64,000 nucleotides of DNA from Cytophagales bacterium (GTDB lineage: Bacteria; Bacteroidota; Bacteroidia; Cytophagales; Cyclobacteriaceae), in assembly GCA_017303795.1 (NCBI GenBank), contig JAFLBR010000003.1:248001-312000 (forward strand). Direction: 5' to 3'. Positions 8,996 through 17,483 of the stretch are shown piece by piece. The notes below the pieces were generated by a model. The model was not told where the DNA came from. It ran no database searches and saw only the letters and a program-made list of their open reading frames with translations. The first letter of the stretch is position 1. The number at the start of each line of letters is the position of its first letter. Position numbers and translations under genes: made by a program.

Positions 8996-9165
8996 GTTAC
9001 CGCGCGCTTTGGTGTGCGCAACATCCCTACCCTGCTGGTATTTAAAAACGGGCAGGTGGTAGATAAGCAAGTGGGTGCTGTTCCTAAATCCGTGCTTTCG
9101 CAGAAACTGCAGGCGCAGGTTGGATAATTGAAGTTTATGGTTTTCGTGAAGACACGAAAACGGGC
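8996..9165 (+). repeat. Direct repeat copy B (orphan trxA 3' end)
   Basis: This second copy of the trxA 3' segment starts six bases after the Bro-N stop codon. Bases 8996-9127 still encode the last 44 thioredoxin residues in an open frame and end in TAA. The three differences from copy A are GTA/GTG, CAA/CAG and CAA/CAG, all silent. It lacks a start and the WCGPC site, so it is a gene fragment. Confidence 0.92.
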
Positions 9166-9185
9166 GTCATTGATTTGAGTTAATA

Positions 9186-9217
9186 AAAAAGAGATTGGCT
9201 TTCACCAATCTCTTTTT
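9186..9217. terminator. Bidirectional intrinsic terminator
   Basis: A 13-bp stem AAAAAGAGATTGG / CCAATCTCTTTTT with a six-base loop gives T-runs on both strands. It separates the trxA side from the convergent lipoprotein gene, and is probably the original trxA terminator. Confidence 0.82.
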
Positions 9218-9220
9218 GTT

Positions 9221-9631
9221 TTATAACCACACGGTGGCTTCGCAGTAGTCTGGGCTTGAGCGGGTGTAGGTATCGCGTACGCGGTAGGTAAATGAAATCT
9301 CGTTCCGGTAAATCGTGGCCGAGCCTTCCACTTCGTAACCATTTATATATTGCAATGGAATGGTGACGTTGTTGCCATATACACGGGCCACTACATCTAT
9401 TCCGGCATTGTAAAAATTTTCGATCAACACTTCATCTGCACCGTAACCTGTACCAACCTTGCGGATGTAAATAGAAAAGTTTGAGTGCCACCGGTACGAT
9501 TGGCTATATTCTTCCAATCGATAGGAACCTACAATTGCATCACGATCATCATAGCGAGGTTCAACTATAGTTATCTCGCAAGCGGTTAACATCAGTGCCA
9601 GTGCAACGAAGAATAAGCGTGTGCTTTTCAT
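9221..9631 (-). CDS. Small lipoprotein, uncharacterised
   Basis: The 136-residue product has a signal peptide with a lipobox (LMLTAC, Cys18), so it should be lipid-anchored. The mature part, rich in alternating hydrophobic and polar residues and aromatic residues, looks like a small beta-rich domain. I do not recognise a family. It is transcribed towards trxA and alone in its transcription unit, between the terminator at 9186 and the ftsZ 3' region. Confidence 0.75.
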   Translation of the reverse strand: MKSTRLFFVALALMLTACEITIVEPRYDDRDAIVGSYRLEEYSQSYRWHSNFSIYIRKVGTGYGADEVLIENFYNAGIDVVARVYGNNVTIPLQYINGYEVEGSATIYRNEISFTYRVRDTYTRSSPDYCEATVWL

Positions 9632-10015
9632 AATTGATAACGGTTTGGTTAGCTCAATTGCAAGCCACGCGCCAAACCTGCTATCTGGCTTTTGGTAGTT
9701 ATGCCAACATGGTTTTGCTGTTCTCTTCTGCCTAAATCAGTAAACAGATTATCAATCCGTTAGAAATGAAAATCCCCCCGACAAGTCGGGGGGATTTTGT
9801 GAGCTTAAAAAATGGGTTAAACTCAGTTTAAAAAATAAGGCACTCCGGCACCGGCAAAAAATATTTACCACCAACAACCACTACGAATGGAGTAAAAACC
9901 AGTCGTGCCGGATATGCCATTTCTTAAAGGATTTAGAAATTTCGAATTACGATTTTCGAATGCGGCTTTGAACTTAACTTCAATCGCAAATAGTAAATCG
10001 CACTTCATAAATTTT
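9632..10015. other. Intergenic region downstream of ftsZ
   Basis: This 384-nt stretch has no convincing gene. It holds the terminator at 9769-9797. It also holds a long-range inverted repeat: TCCGGCAC (9844-9851) pairs with GTGCCGGA (9905-9912), extended by GGCA and TGCC outside. These could fold the ftsZ 3' trailer. Between 9925 and 9960 there is an A/T-rich segment with repeated TTTCGAAT-like words, possibly a worn intergenic repeat. Confidence 0.5.
9769..9797. terminator. Intrinsic terminator after ftsZ
   Basis: ATCCCCCCGAC pairs with GTCGGGGGGAT across a two-base loop, with A and T runs on either side. It stops minus-strand transcription leaving the division cluster before the lipoprotein gene. 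Confidence 0.85.
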
Positions 10016-11614
10016 CTAATCCACATTGTCGTGCAGAAATTTATTATTGCCCAACAAATTATTATCATCATTCAAATTATAACGCGAGATAAACGACTCG
10101 GATGAATGCGGCACGTTGTCCATCTTCACGCCTCTGCGCAAGTATGCAGGCAACGTCCACTTTTCGTTGAACTCTTCCTTTGTCATTTCCTGCTTTTTGC
10201 TCTTCAGTTTTTCTCTACGGTCTTTCGCTTGTTGCTCCAACCGCTGTTTGGTTTTACGCACCTCCATCATGCCATCTTCATTTATCACCTGATCGGCTGA
10301 GATTTCTTTTCCAACTTCAAACTCATCTTCATCGGCAAACAAACTGGCTTCGCCTTCGTCTTCACTTTCATTTACCGGTTGTTCCTCTTTACGGAATAAC
10401 TCGAAGGTGTACGAACGTTCTTCGGTGTTTTCTTTCGGAAGCTCCGGAAGTTTCTTTTCTACTTTCTGTTCTTCTGCAGGTGTTTCTTTCAGAATAGGTC
10501 TGTCGCCATCGGTTTTAAATTTTAATTCGAGATCAGCACTTTGCTGATTCACCGAATTATCAATTCCTCCAAACAAAGAAATCTGCGACTTATCCAGTTC
10601 ATGAACTTTCTTATCTTCTTTTTTCTTGTGTTTACCTTCGGATGCAAAACCTGTAGCAATTACCGTTACCCGAATGCGATCACTCAAATCGCTATCCACA
10701 CCATGACCAAAAATTACTTCTGCTTCATCGCCTGCTTGCTCCTGAATATATTCTGTTATGGTAGTTAATTCATCCATTTGCAATTCGGCCTCTTCACCAG
10801 AAATGATGGAGAGAAGAATTTTCTTAGCGCCCATAATGTCTTTGTTATCCAACAACGGAGAAGCCAACGCTTGCTCGGCTGCTTTCATCGCGCGGTTTTC
10901 ACCACGGGTTTCAGCAGAACCCATTACGGCCGCACCAGCATTCAACATTACCGTGCGCACATCTTGAAAATCCACATTCACATAGCCAGCCAATGTGATA
11001 ATCTCTGCAATACCTTTTGCTGCAGTAGTTAATACATTATCCGCTTCACCAAATGCTTTTCCAACCGGAAGGTTACCATAAATCTCGCGCAACTTATCGT
11101 TCAGAATTACCAGCACCGTATCGCAGCTTGAGCGAAATGCTTCAATCCCCAAGTCGGCCTGATTCATTTTCTTTTTGCCTTCGAATGAAAACGGAGCGGT
11201 AACAATTCCAACGGTAAGAATGTCCATGTCCTTGGCAATCTTCGCTATTACCGGAGCAGCACCTGTTCCTGTTCCGCCACCCATACCGGCAGTAACAAAA
11301 ACCATTTTGGTGCCCATCAGCATTTCGCGAATCTGCTCTTTACTTTCGATAGCTGCAGCGCGACCTACTTCAGGATTTGCACCACAACCCAAACCTTCGG
11401 TAAGGTTAATACCGAGTTGAAGTTTATGTGGCACCGGGCTGCTGTTAAGTGCTTGCAGATCGGTATTGGCCACCACAAACTCAACATCTTTAATGCCTTG
11501 GCGGAACATGTGATTGACTGCATTGCTACCTCCCCCACCAACACCAATTACTTTGATAATTGATTTGTGATGCTTGGGAAGGTCAAATTTGTATCCTGTT
11601 ATTGGTTCAAACAT
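10016..11614 (-). CDS. ftsZ: Cell division protein FtsZ
   Basis: This tubulin-like GTPase polymerises at mid-cell to form the Z ring. The GTP-binding signature GGGTGTGAAP is present, as is GVGGGGSNAV near the N-terminus. The protein has 532 residues against about 380 in E. coli. The extra length is an acidic, charged linker from about residue 330 to 485. The conserved C-terminal anchor motif, TLPAYLRR, is at residues 487-494. It is followed by 38 further residues rich in Asn and Asp, so the motif is not terminal. ftsZ is the last gene of the dcw cluster, 29 nt after ftsA. Confidence 0.97.
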   Translation of the reverse strand: MFEPITGYKFDLPKHHKSIIKVIGVGGGGSNAVNHMFRQGIKDVEFVVANTDLQALNSSPVPHKLQLGINLTEGLGCGANPEVGRAAAIESKEQIREMLMGTKMVFVTAGMGGGTGTGAAPVIAKIAKDMDILTVGIVTAPFSFEGKKKMNQADLGIEAFRSSCDTVLVILNDKLREIYGNLPVGKAFGEADNVLTTAAKGIAEIITLAGYVNVDFQDVRTVMLNAGAAVMGSAETRGENRAMKAAEQALASPLLDNKDIMGAKKILLSIISGEEAELQMDELTTITEYIQEQAGDEAEVIFGHGVDSDLSDRIRVTVIATGFASEGKHKKKEDKKVHELDKSQISLFGGIDNSVNQQSADLELKFKTDGDRPILKETPAEEQKVEKKLPELPKENTEERSYTFELFRKEEQPVNESEDEGEASLFADEDEFEVGKEISADQVINEDGMMEVRKTKQRLEQQAKDRREKLKSKKQEMTKEEFNEKWTLPAYLRRGVKMDNVPHSSESFISRYNLNDDNNLLGNNKFLHDNVD

Positions 11615-11643
11615 GACTATTGTGATTTAGTGGTTGTTCATTT

Positions 11644-12948
11644 TTAATATTCGTTCTTTCCATCGAGATCATCGATTAAAAGACCTTTTGTTTTATTCAG
11701 AATGCTGGAAAAGAAATCGGAAGTAGATTTTTTCTCTTTCACTTTTACGGGTTGCTTCTGATTTACTTTGTCCTTATACCTTTCTTCACGTTCGTCCAAT
11801 GAACGGAAACCAGAAAGTACCAGTCCCACAGCAGTGGCATACATTGGACTCTTCACTGCTTCAAGTTTGCTTTTACCTAAATGTTCATTCGGGTAACCAA
11901 TGCGAGCATCCATACCAGTCATATACTCAACCAATTGTTTCAGGCAACTGAGTTGCGAGCCACCACCGGTAATTACAATACCACCAGCCAACCGGTTCTC
12001 ATAACCTGAATTGATGATTTCGGTGTGACACATTTCAATAATTTCTTCCATGCGGGCTTGAATGATGCTAGAAAGATTTTTCACTGAAATTTCTTTTGCT
12101 GTTCTGTTGCGAATACCAGGAATGGAAACAATCTCGTTCGGGCTTGCTTCTTCAGCGATGGCTTTACCAAAACGAGTTTTCAATTGTTCAGCTTGCTTAG
12201 CCATTACCATCAAGCCATGTTGAATATCGGTAGTAAGAATATTCCCTCCGAAAGGAATAACTGCTGTGTGACGAATGATGTTATCGTGAAACACGGCAAT
12301 GTCAGTTGTACCACCGCCAATGTCAATCAAACAAACTCCGGCTTCTTTCTCTTCTTCACTTAACACCGCAAGGCTTGAAGCTAACGGTTCCAGAATAAGA
12401 TCATCAATTTCAAGGCCGCCCCTGCGCACACATTTATTAATGTTGTTGATGGCGCTGGTTTGCGCTGTAATGATGTGGAAGTCGGCTTCGAGTTTTACAC
12501 CGCTCATACCCACCGGATCTTTGATGCCTTCTTCATAATCCACAATATAATCCTGTGGCATTACGTGAATAATCTCGCTACCAGGCGGAATAACAATGCG
12601 GTACATGTCTTCCGTTAAACGGTTTACATCTTCAATGCTTACCTCATCTTCTTTAGAAGTGCGGGTGATGCTGCCATGATGAATGGAACTACGGATATGC
12701 TGACCCGCAATACCCACATTCACCACACCAATATCAATACCCGACATGTTGCTTGCTTCTTTGATTGCTTTATCAATAGCAAACACAGTTTTATCAATAT
12801 TGGTAACAATACCTTTTATTACGCCTTCCGATTCTGCTTTACCCATGCCCAGCACTTCGAGTTTGCCAAATTCGTTTTTACGGCCAACTATGGCGCAGAT
12901 CTTGGTTGTTCCGATATCCAGACCTACAACTATTTTTTCGTTTTCCAT
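11644..12948 (-). CDS. ftsA: Cell division protein FtsA
   Basis: This 434-residue actin-like ATPase tethers FtsZ to the membrane and recruits later division proteins. The phosphate-1 motif GLDIGTTKICAI is at residues 9-20, and the phosphate-2 motif LIDIGGGTTDIAVF is near residue 200. A GGIVITGGGSQL adenosine motif follows. The C-terminus DFFSSILNKTKGLLIDDLDG could form the membrane-binding amphipathic helix but then runs into an acidic tail. It sits directly before its partner gene ftsZ. Confidence 0.96.
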   Translation of the reverse strand: MENEKIVVGLDIGTTKICAIVGRKNEFGKLEVLGMGKAESEGVIKGIVTNIDKTVFAIDKAIKEASNMSGIDIGVVNVGIAGQHIRSSIHHGSITRTSKEDEVSIEDVNRLTEDMYRIVIPPGSEIIHVMPQDYIVDYEEGIKDPVGMSGVKLEADFHIITAQTSAINNINKCVRRGGLEIDDLILEPLASSLAVLSEEEKEAGVCLIDIGGGTTDIAVFHDNIIRHTAVIPFGGNILTTDIQHGLMVMAKQAEQLKTRFGKAIAEEASPNEIVSIPGIRNRTAKEISVKNLSSIIQARMEEIIEMCHTEIINSGYENRLAGGIVITGGGSQLSCLKQLVEYMTGMDARIGYPNEHLGKSKLEAVKSPMYATAVGLVLSGFRSLDEREERYKDKVNQKQPVKVKEKKSTSDFFSSILNKTKGLLIDDLDGKNEY

Positions 12949-13003
12949 GACTTTAATCTTTGTTAGTGGTTGTTAGATGTTTGGTGTTATATAGATTAAA
13001 AAG

Positions 13004-13768
13004 TTATTCTGCTATTATTTGCCCTTCGTATTCCAGACTTACACGCTCGTATCTTGTCCAACCACGAGTAGGTAAAATCTCTTTGTAAAAAATCATCAAC
13101 TTCCGAAACTTGTCTTCAATGTTTTCTGGCTTTCCAAATTCAACCAACTGGCCTGTAACCTGCGGAAAAATGGTAATCTTTCCCTGGCCGTTGATATCCA
13201 ATTGTGCTACTTGTGCTTTCCAGAACTTTTCGTCATTAATAAATTCTATCATCTCCATCAACTTCCTGCCTTCTTCATGCTTGCTCAGATCACCCATCTC
13301 GATTAATTGTTTGGCATAACCACCACTTATCAGTACTACACGCGAAGTATATTTATCCGATACCGACATAACCACACCATCTTCTGCGATATAAGCATCG
13401 GGTGCATCTGAGCGAACAATACGTGCGATGGGTCTTCTCAATTCTACATTCACTACCAGATTACCTTTTAGATCGCCATACAAATCGGCATCCAGAATGT
13501 GTTTGTCTTGTTTTAATCTTTTCTCGATGGCGCGCAAATCAACATGACTCAGGCTTGTACCTTTAATAGATTGACCACTACCTTCAACCAATCGCAACAC
13601 ATCGGCTTCATCCATGAAATGGTTTTCGCGCGAGTTGTCAAGTTCAATCACAATATCTTTACACACCAAACCGTCCATCTTTCTTTCGCTGAAAGCAATC
13701 AGGAATGAAATAGCCAACAACGCTACTGCTACTTTTATTTCTTTCCGTATGTTCAACTTCCACTTCAT
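13004..13768 (-). CDS. ftsQ: Cell division protein FtsQ
   Basis: This 254-residue bitopic protein links early and late divisome parts. A short cytoplasmic start and one membrane span (about residues 10-27) are followed by a POTRA-like region (about 45-115, with FMDEADVLRLVEG) and a beta domain. Sequence in this family is weakly conserved; the position between murC and ftsA supports the name strongly. The start lies 3 nt after the murC stop. Confidence 0.88.
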   Translation of the reverse strand: MKWKLNIRKEIKVAVALLAISFLIAFSERKMDGLVCKDIVIELDNSRENHFMDEADVLRLVEGSGQSIKGTSLSHVDLRAIEKRLKQDKHILDADLYGDLKGNLVVNVELRRPIARIVRSDAPDAYIAEDGVVMSVSDKYTSRVVLISGGYAKQLIEMGDLSKHEEGRKLMEMIEFINDEKFWKAQVAQLDINGQGKITIFPQVTGQLVEFGKPENIEDKFRKLMIFYKEILPTRGWTRYERVSLEYEGQIIAE

Positions 13769-13771
13769 TAC

Positions 13772-15157
13772 TTACTTTTTATTCAGCATTTCTTTAATTG
13801 GCTTTACAAACGTATCAATATCGCCAGCACCTATAGTAGCCAATACTTCTATATCCAACGCCTCCAGCTTTTGCAAAACATCTTGCTTAGTGCATCTGAT
13901 TTTTACCGGACTGGTTATGTCTTTAAATAACATGTCAGAAGTAATTCCCGGTATTGGTTCTTCACGTGCCGGGTAGATGTCCATCAGCAACACTTCATCG
14001 GCCAGACTTAAACTTTTCGAAAAACCTTCTGCGAAATCGCGTGTGCGTGTAAACAAATGCGGCTGAAAGATTACCGTAATCTTTTTGCCCTTGTACATTT
14101 CCTTTAATGATTTAAGAAATGCTTCAATCTCGGTGGGATGATGTGCATAATCATCAATGTAAACCAAGTCGTCTTTTCGAATTACAAACTCAAACCTGCG
14201 CTTAACACCGCGGAAAGAAAGTAATGCTTCGCGAATGGTTTTATCATCCACTCCAAACTTGCGCGCTACCAAAATGGCGGCAATTGCATTTTCCATGTTA
14301 TGAAAACCAGGGACACCGAGCTTTATCTTGTCGAACTTCCTGTCCAATCCCAGGAGGTCGAACTCAAAAAATCCGTCCCGACTAATCGGAACAATGTTGC
14401 CGGCAAAAAACTGTCCCCGGCTCATACCATAGGTTTCTTTTGTTACATGTTGAATTTCGTTGGCGAGTAAGGCGATAGACTCATGTAGAATTAAATTTCC
14501 TTTGCGCACCAACTGATTCATAAATTCTTTGTACGAACTCAGCATTTGCAAATGATCACCATAAATATCAAGGTGATCGGCATCGGCAGAAGTTACTACA
14601 GCCGTGTGCGGAAATAATCGCAGGAAAGAACGATCAAACTCATCGGCTTCCGCCACTACAATGGTATTGGCATTTACTTCGCCCTGCATCACCAGGTTGG
14701 ATTCGTAGTTGGCAGTAATGCCACCCAGAAATGCAACCATATTCTTTCCAGCCGATTTTAAAATATGTGCAATAAGCGATGATGTTGTTGTTTTGCCATG
14801 CGTACCAGCAACAGCAATGGTTTTATAATTTTTAGTAAGCAAACCTAAAACTTCAGAGCGCTTTAGAATGGTGTAGCCTTGGGTTTTCAGGTAGTTATGT
14901 TCTACATGATTTTTAGGAATAGCCGGGGTAAACACAACCAGCGTTTTCTCTTTGCTGATGTAGCCCGGAATAAATTCTATTTTATCGTCAAAGTGAATTT
15001 CCATTCCTTCTGCAATCAACTCATGCGTAAGCGGTGTAGGTGTACGATCATAACCAGCCACGCGCATGCCTTTGTGCTTGAACCAACGTGCCAATGCACT
15101 CATGCCGATTCCGCCAATGCCTAAGAAATAAATACTATCGTATTGCTCCAGTTTCAC
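13772..15157 (-). CDS. murC: UDP-N-acetylmuramate--L-alanine ligase
   Basis: This 461-residue cytoplasmic ligase adds L-alanine to UDP-MurNAc in the first peptide step of peptidoglycan synthesis. The N-terminal nucleotide-binding motif FLGIGGIGMSALA, the ATP-binding loop VAGTHGKTTT and the DDYAHHPTE motif are visible. The start is GTG, and it overlaps the murG stop as GTGA, which suggests translational coupling. Confidence 0.97.
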   Translation of the reverse strand: MKLEQYDSIYFLGIGGIGMSALARWFKHKGMRVAGYDRTPTPLTHELIAEGMEIHFDDKIEFIPGYISKEKTLVVFTPAIPKNHVEHNYLKTQGYTILKRSEVLGLLTKNYKTIAVAGTHGKTTTSSLIAHILKSAGKNMVAFLGGITANYESNLVMQGEVNANTIVVAEADEFDRSFLRLFPHTAVVTSADADHLDIYGDHLQMLSSYKEFMNQLVRKGNLILHESIALLANEIQHVTKETYGMSRGQFFAGNIVPISRDGFFEFDLLGLDRKFDKIKLGVPGFHNMENAIAAILVARKFGVDDKTIREALLSFRGVKRRFEFVIRKDDLVYIDDYAHHPTEIEAFLKSLKEMYKGKKITVIFQPHLFTRTRDFAEGFSKSLSLADEVLLMDIYPAREEPIPGITSDMLFKDITSPVKIRCTKQDVLQKLEALDIEVLATIGAGDIDTFVKPIKEMLNKK

Positions 15158-16272
15158 AATTCTTTTACAATCAGTTTTTCAATTTCATTTACTATCTCTT
15201 CGGTAGCTTTAGGCTTACCGAGTTTGGCGATGTGTTGCCGAAGTGCTTCGCATTGTTGTTCGTCATAGATCAACTTCAGCGATTCATCTACCAGTTTTGA
15301 TTTCGCCTCCACATCTTTTATCATTCTTGCAGCCTCGGCATTTACAAGCGTAAGCGCATTCTTGGTTTGGTGATCTTCGGCTACATTTGGCGATGGCACC
15401 AATATGCTTGGCCGTTTTGCTAAACATAATTCTGAAATAGCCAATGCACCTGCACGTGAGATCACTACATCAGAAGCGGCATAAGCCAGATCCATTTGCT
15501 TGAGGAAATCGTAAATCCGGATTCTGCGCAAGTCTTTGTTTTGTACCTGAGCCTTTACACTTTCATAATAGGCTTTTCCGGTTTGCCAAATTACCTGTAC
15601 CTGCGAATCAATCAACTTATCAATACCTGCCAACACACTTTCATTAATTGTTCGTGCACCCAGGCTACCACCTAAAATCAAAAGTGTTTTTTCCTTATCG
15701 GTAAACCCAAAGTGATTCATTGCTTTTTCCTTCTTGGAATCCAGATCGATAATATCCTTACGCACCGGATTACCGGTAAGGACTACACTATCCTTAGGGA
15801 AATACTTATCCATACCATTATACGCTACGCAAATACGCTGCACTTTATCAGCTACTTGTTTATTGGTAAGGCCAGCATAAGAATTTTGTTCCTGAATTAA
15901 AGAAGGAATTTTATTTCGGGTTGATGCCAACAACATCGGGCCACTGGCATATCCACCTGTACCAATAACGGCATGTGGTTTAAAATTTTTTATAATACTG
16001 CGCGCTTTGAAATAACTGGCGATAAGCTTAACCGGAAACAACAGATTTGAAAAAGTAAGCTTGCGTTGCAAACCACTTATCCACAAACCCACAATCTTAT
16101 ACCCAGCCTCTGGTACACGTGTCATCTCCATGCGGCCTTCGGCACCAACAAATAAAATCTCAGCATCGGCATGGCGACTCTTAAACTCATTGGCAATTGC
16201 CAACGCAGGAAAGATGTGGCCGCCCGTTCCGCCACCAGATATAATTAGTCGATATGGTTTTGATGTACTCAA
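15154..16272 (-). CDS. murG: Lipid II synthase (N-acetylglucosaminyl transferase)
   Basis: MurG transfers GlcNAc from UDP-GlcNAc to lipid I on the inner face of the membrane. The 372-residue sequence starts with the signature SGGGTGGHIFPALAIA. It also contains the sugar-nucleotide site segments LGGSLGAR and SRAGALAISEL. The only plausible start is a TTG 3 nt after the ftsW stop, as there is no ATG before the conserved motif. Confidence 0.96.
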   Translation of the reverse strand: MSTSKPYRLIISGGGTGGHIFPALAIANEFKSRHADAEILFVGAEGRMEMTRVPEAGYKIVGLWISGLQRKLTFSNLLFPVKLIASYFKARSIIKNFKPHAVIGTGGYASGPMLLASTRNKIPSLIQEQNSYAGLTNKQVADKVQRICVAYNGMDKYFPKDSVVLTGNPVRKDIIDLDSKKEKAMNHFGFTDKEKTLLILGGSLGARTINESVLAGIDKLIDSQVQVIWQTGKAYYESVKAQVQNKDLRRIRIYDFLKQMDLAYAASDVVISRAGALAISELCLAKRPSILVPSPNVAEDHQTKNALTLVNAEAARMIKDVEAKSKLVDESLKLIYDEQQCEALRQHIAKLGKPKATEEIVNEIEKLIVKEL

Positions 16273-16275
16273 GTA

Positions 16276-17472
16276 CTATGCTGCTTTTGCGTCCAAATCT
16301 TTTTCTTTCAATTTCTCTTCGCCAACTACTTTTTGCTGACCCCAGTTTTGTTCTTGTTCACCCCGGCTTACACTTAATATTATTCCAACAGATAAACCAG
16401 TAAACACCATTGCAGTACCACCCATACTAATGAGCGGTAACGGCTGACCGGTAATCGGACCAAGCCCAACCACAACACCCATGTTTACCATAGCCTGACA
16501 GACGAGATCGAACGCGAGACCTGCAGAGAGTAGTCCACCAAATGCACGTTCACTATTATAAGCAGCCTTCATACCGCGATGCAGCAATATGAGGTAAAGT
16601 GTGAGTACTACTATTCCACCAATTAATCCGTATTCTTCAATTACAATGGCATACACAAAATCGGAATAAGGATGCGGTAAAATATTTCTTTGCTCACTGT
16701 TGCCCGGCCCCTTTCCAAAAAAACCACCAGTAGCAACAGCAATCATTCCGTGTTGTGCCTGAAAGGGAAGCTCTTTCCCTTCTACCACATACGAATAAAA
16801 ATTCTTTACACGACTGATGGCAGTTTCTAAACGTTGGCCGAAATAAAGGCCAGCCGAACCTGAGAGTAAACCAATCAGCACCAACATGGCGAGGTAGCGA
16901 ACTGGTACGCGACCAATGAACATGATTAACATACACGTTGCAAACACCAGGATGGCCGTTGATAAATTGGTTAAAGCAATCAATCCGCAAATCACACCGC
17001 ACCAGATCAAAATGGGTATTAATGAATCTTTGATGTCGTCAATATTCTGTTGCTTTTTTGAAAGCATACTGGCGAGGTTGATAATTAACGCAAGACTGGC
17101 AAAGTCAGACGGTTGAAACGAACCAAACACCGGAATAGAAATCCAACGGTTAGCACCGTTAATACTTACTCCATTCGTAAATGTGTAAATCAACAACGGA
17201 ACACTTACCCACAAAGCAAGGCGCGAAATTTTAGAGTAATACCGATAGTCGATTTTATGCGCAAACCACATCGCAGCCAAACCTAAAAACACCATAAAGG
17301 TGTGCTTAATTAAAAAAGCTTCAGGACTGGTTGAACGTTTATACGCCAACGTTCCGATTGAACTATACACCACTAAAACGCTGATCAGCGAAAGCGCAAA
17401 CACCACTGCCCAGATGACTTTATCACCTTGCAGGTTTTTATCAGCCCAATCTTTAATTTTACTTAGTCCCAT
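16276..17472 (-). CDS. ftsW: Septal peptidoglycan glycosyltransferase FtsW
   Basis: This 398-residue SEDS-family polymerase builds glycan strands at the septum together with the class B PBP encoded upstream. About ten membrane spans are visible. Conserved features include the NGANRWI and PSDFASLALI motifs, a long periplasmic loop with GGFFGKGPGNS, and the C-terminal PLPLISMGGTAM segment. It lies between murD and murG, as in most dcw clusters. Confidence 0.95.
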   Translation of the reverse strand: MGLSKIKDWADKNLQGDKVIWAVVFALSLISVLVVYSSIGTLAYKRSTSPEAFLIKHTFMVFLGLAAMWFAHKIDYRYYSKISRLALWVSVPLLIYTFTNGVSINGANRWISIPVFGSFQPSDFASLALIINLASMLSKKQQNIDDIKDSLIPILIWCGVICGLIALTNLSTAILVFATCMLIMFIGRVPVRYLAMLVLIGLLSGSAGLYFGQRLETAISRVKNFYSYVVEGKELPFQAQHGMIAVATGGFFGKGPGNSEQRNILPHPYSDFVYAIVIEEYGLIGGIVVLTLYLILLHRGMKAAYNSERAFGGLLSAGLAFDLVCQAMVNMGVVVGLGPITGQPLPLISMGGTAMVFTGLSVGIILSVSRGEQEQNWGQQKVVGEEKLKEKDLDAKAA

Positions 17473-17483
17473 TGTTTAAGTAG

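Larger units (their letters stand above)
7685..9165. mobile_element. Putative decayed integrated element at the trxA 3' end
   Basis: Two 169-170 bp direct repeats, both containing the trxA 3' end, bracket about 1.1 kb of foreign-looking DNA. That DNA holds a Bro-N gene and small coding scraps. The arrangement is what an element leaves when it inserts at the end of a gene and restores the gene with its own copy of that end. No integrase or transposase is present, so the mechanism is inferred. A local duplication with a later insertion is an alternative. Confidence 0.4.

Noticed and set aside
8509-9024. 171-codon minus-strand ORF opposite the Bro-N gene
   Set aside because: It is antisense to a recognisable Bro-N protein and its sequence is low-complexity hydrophobic without a domain.
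9925-9960. Further copy of the hairpin seen after recA
   Set aside because: It shares only short TTTCGAAT-like words and lacks paired arms, so kinship could not be supported.
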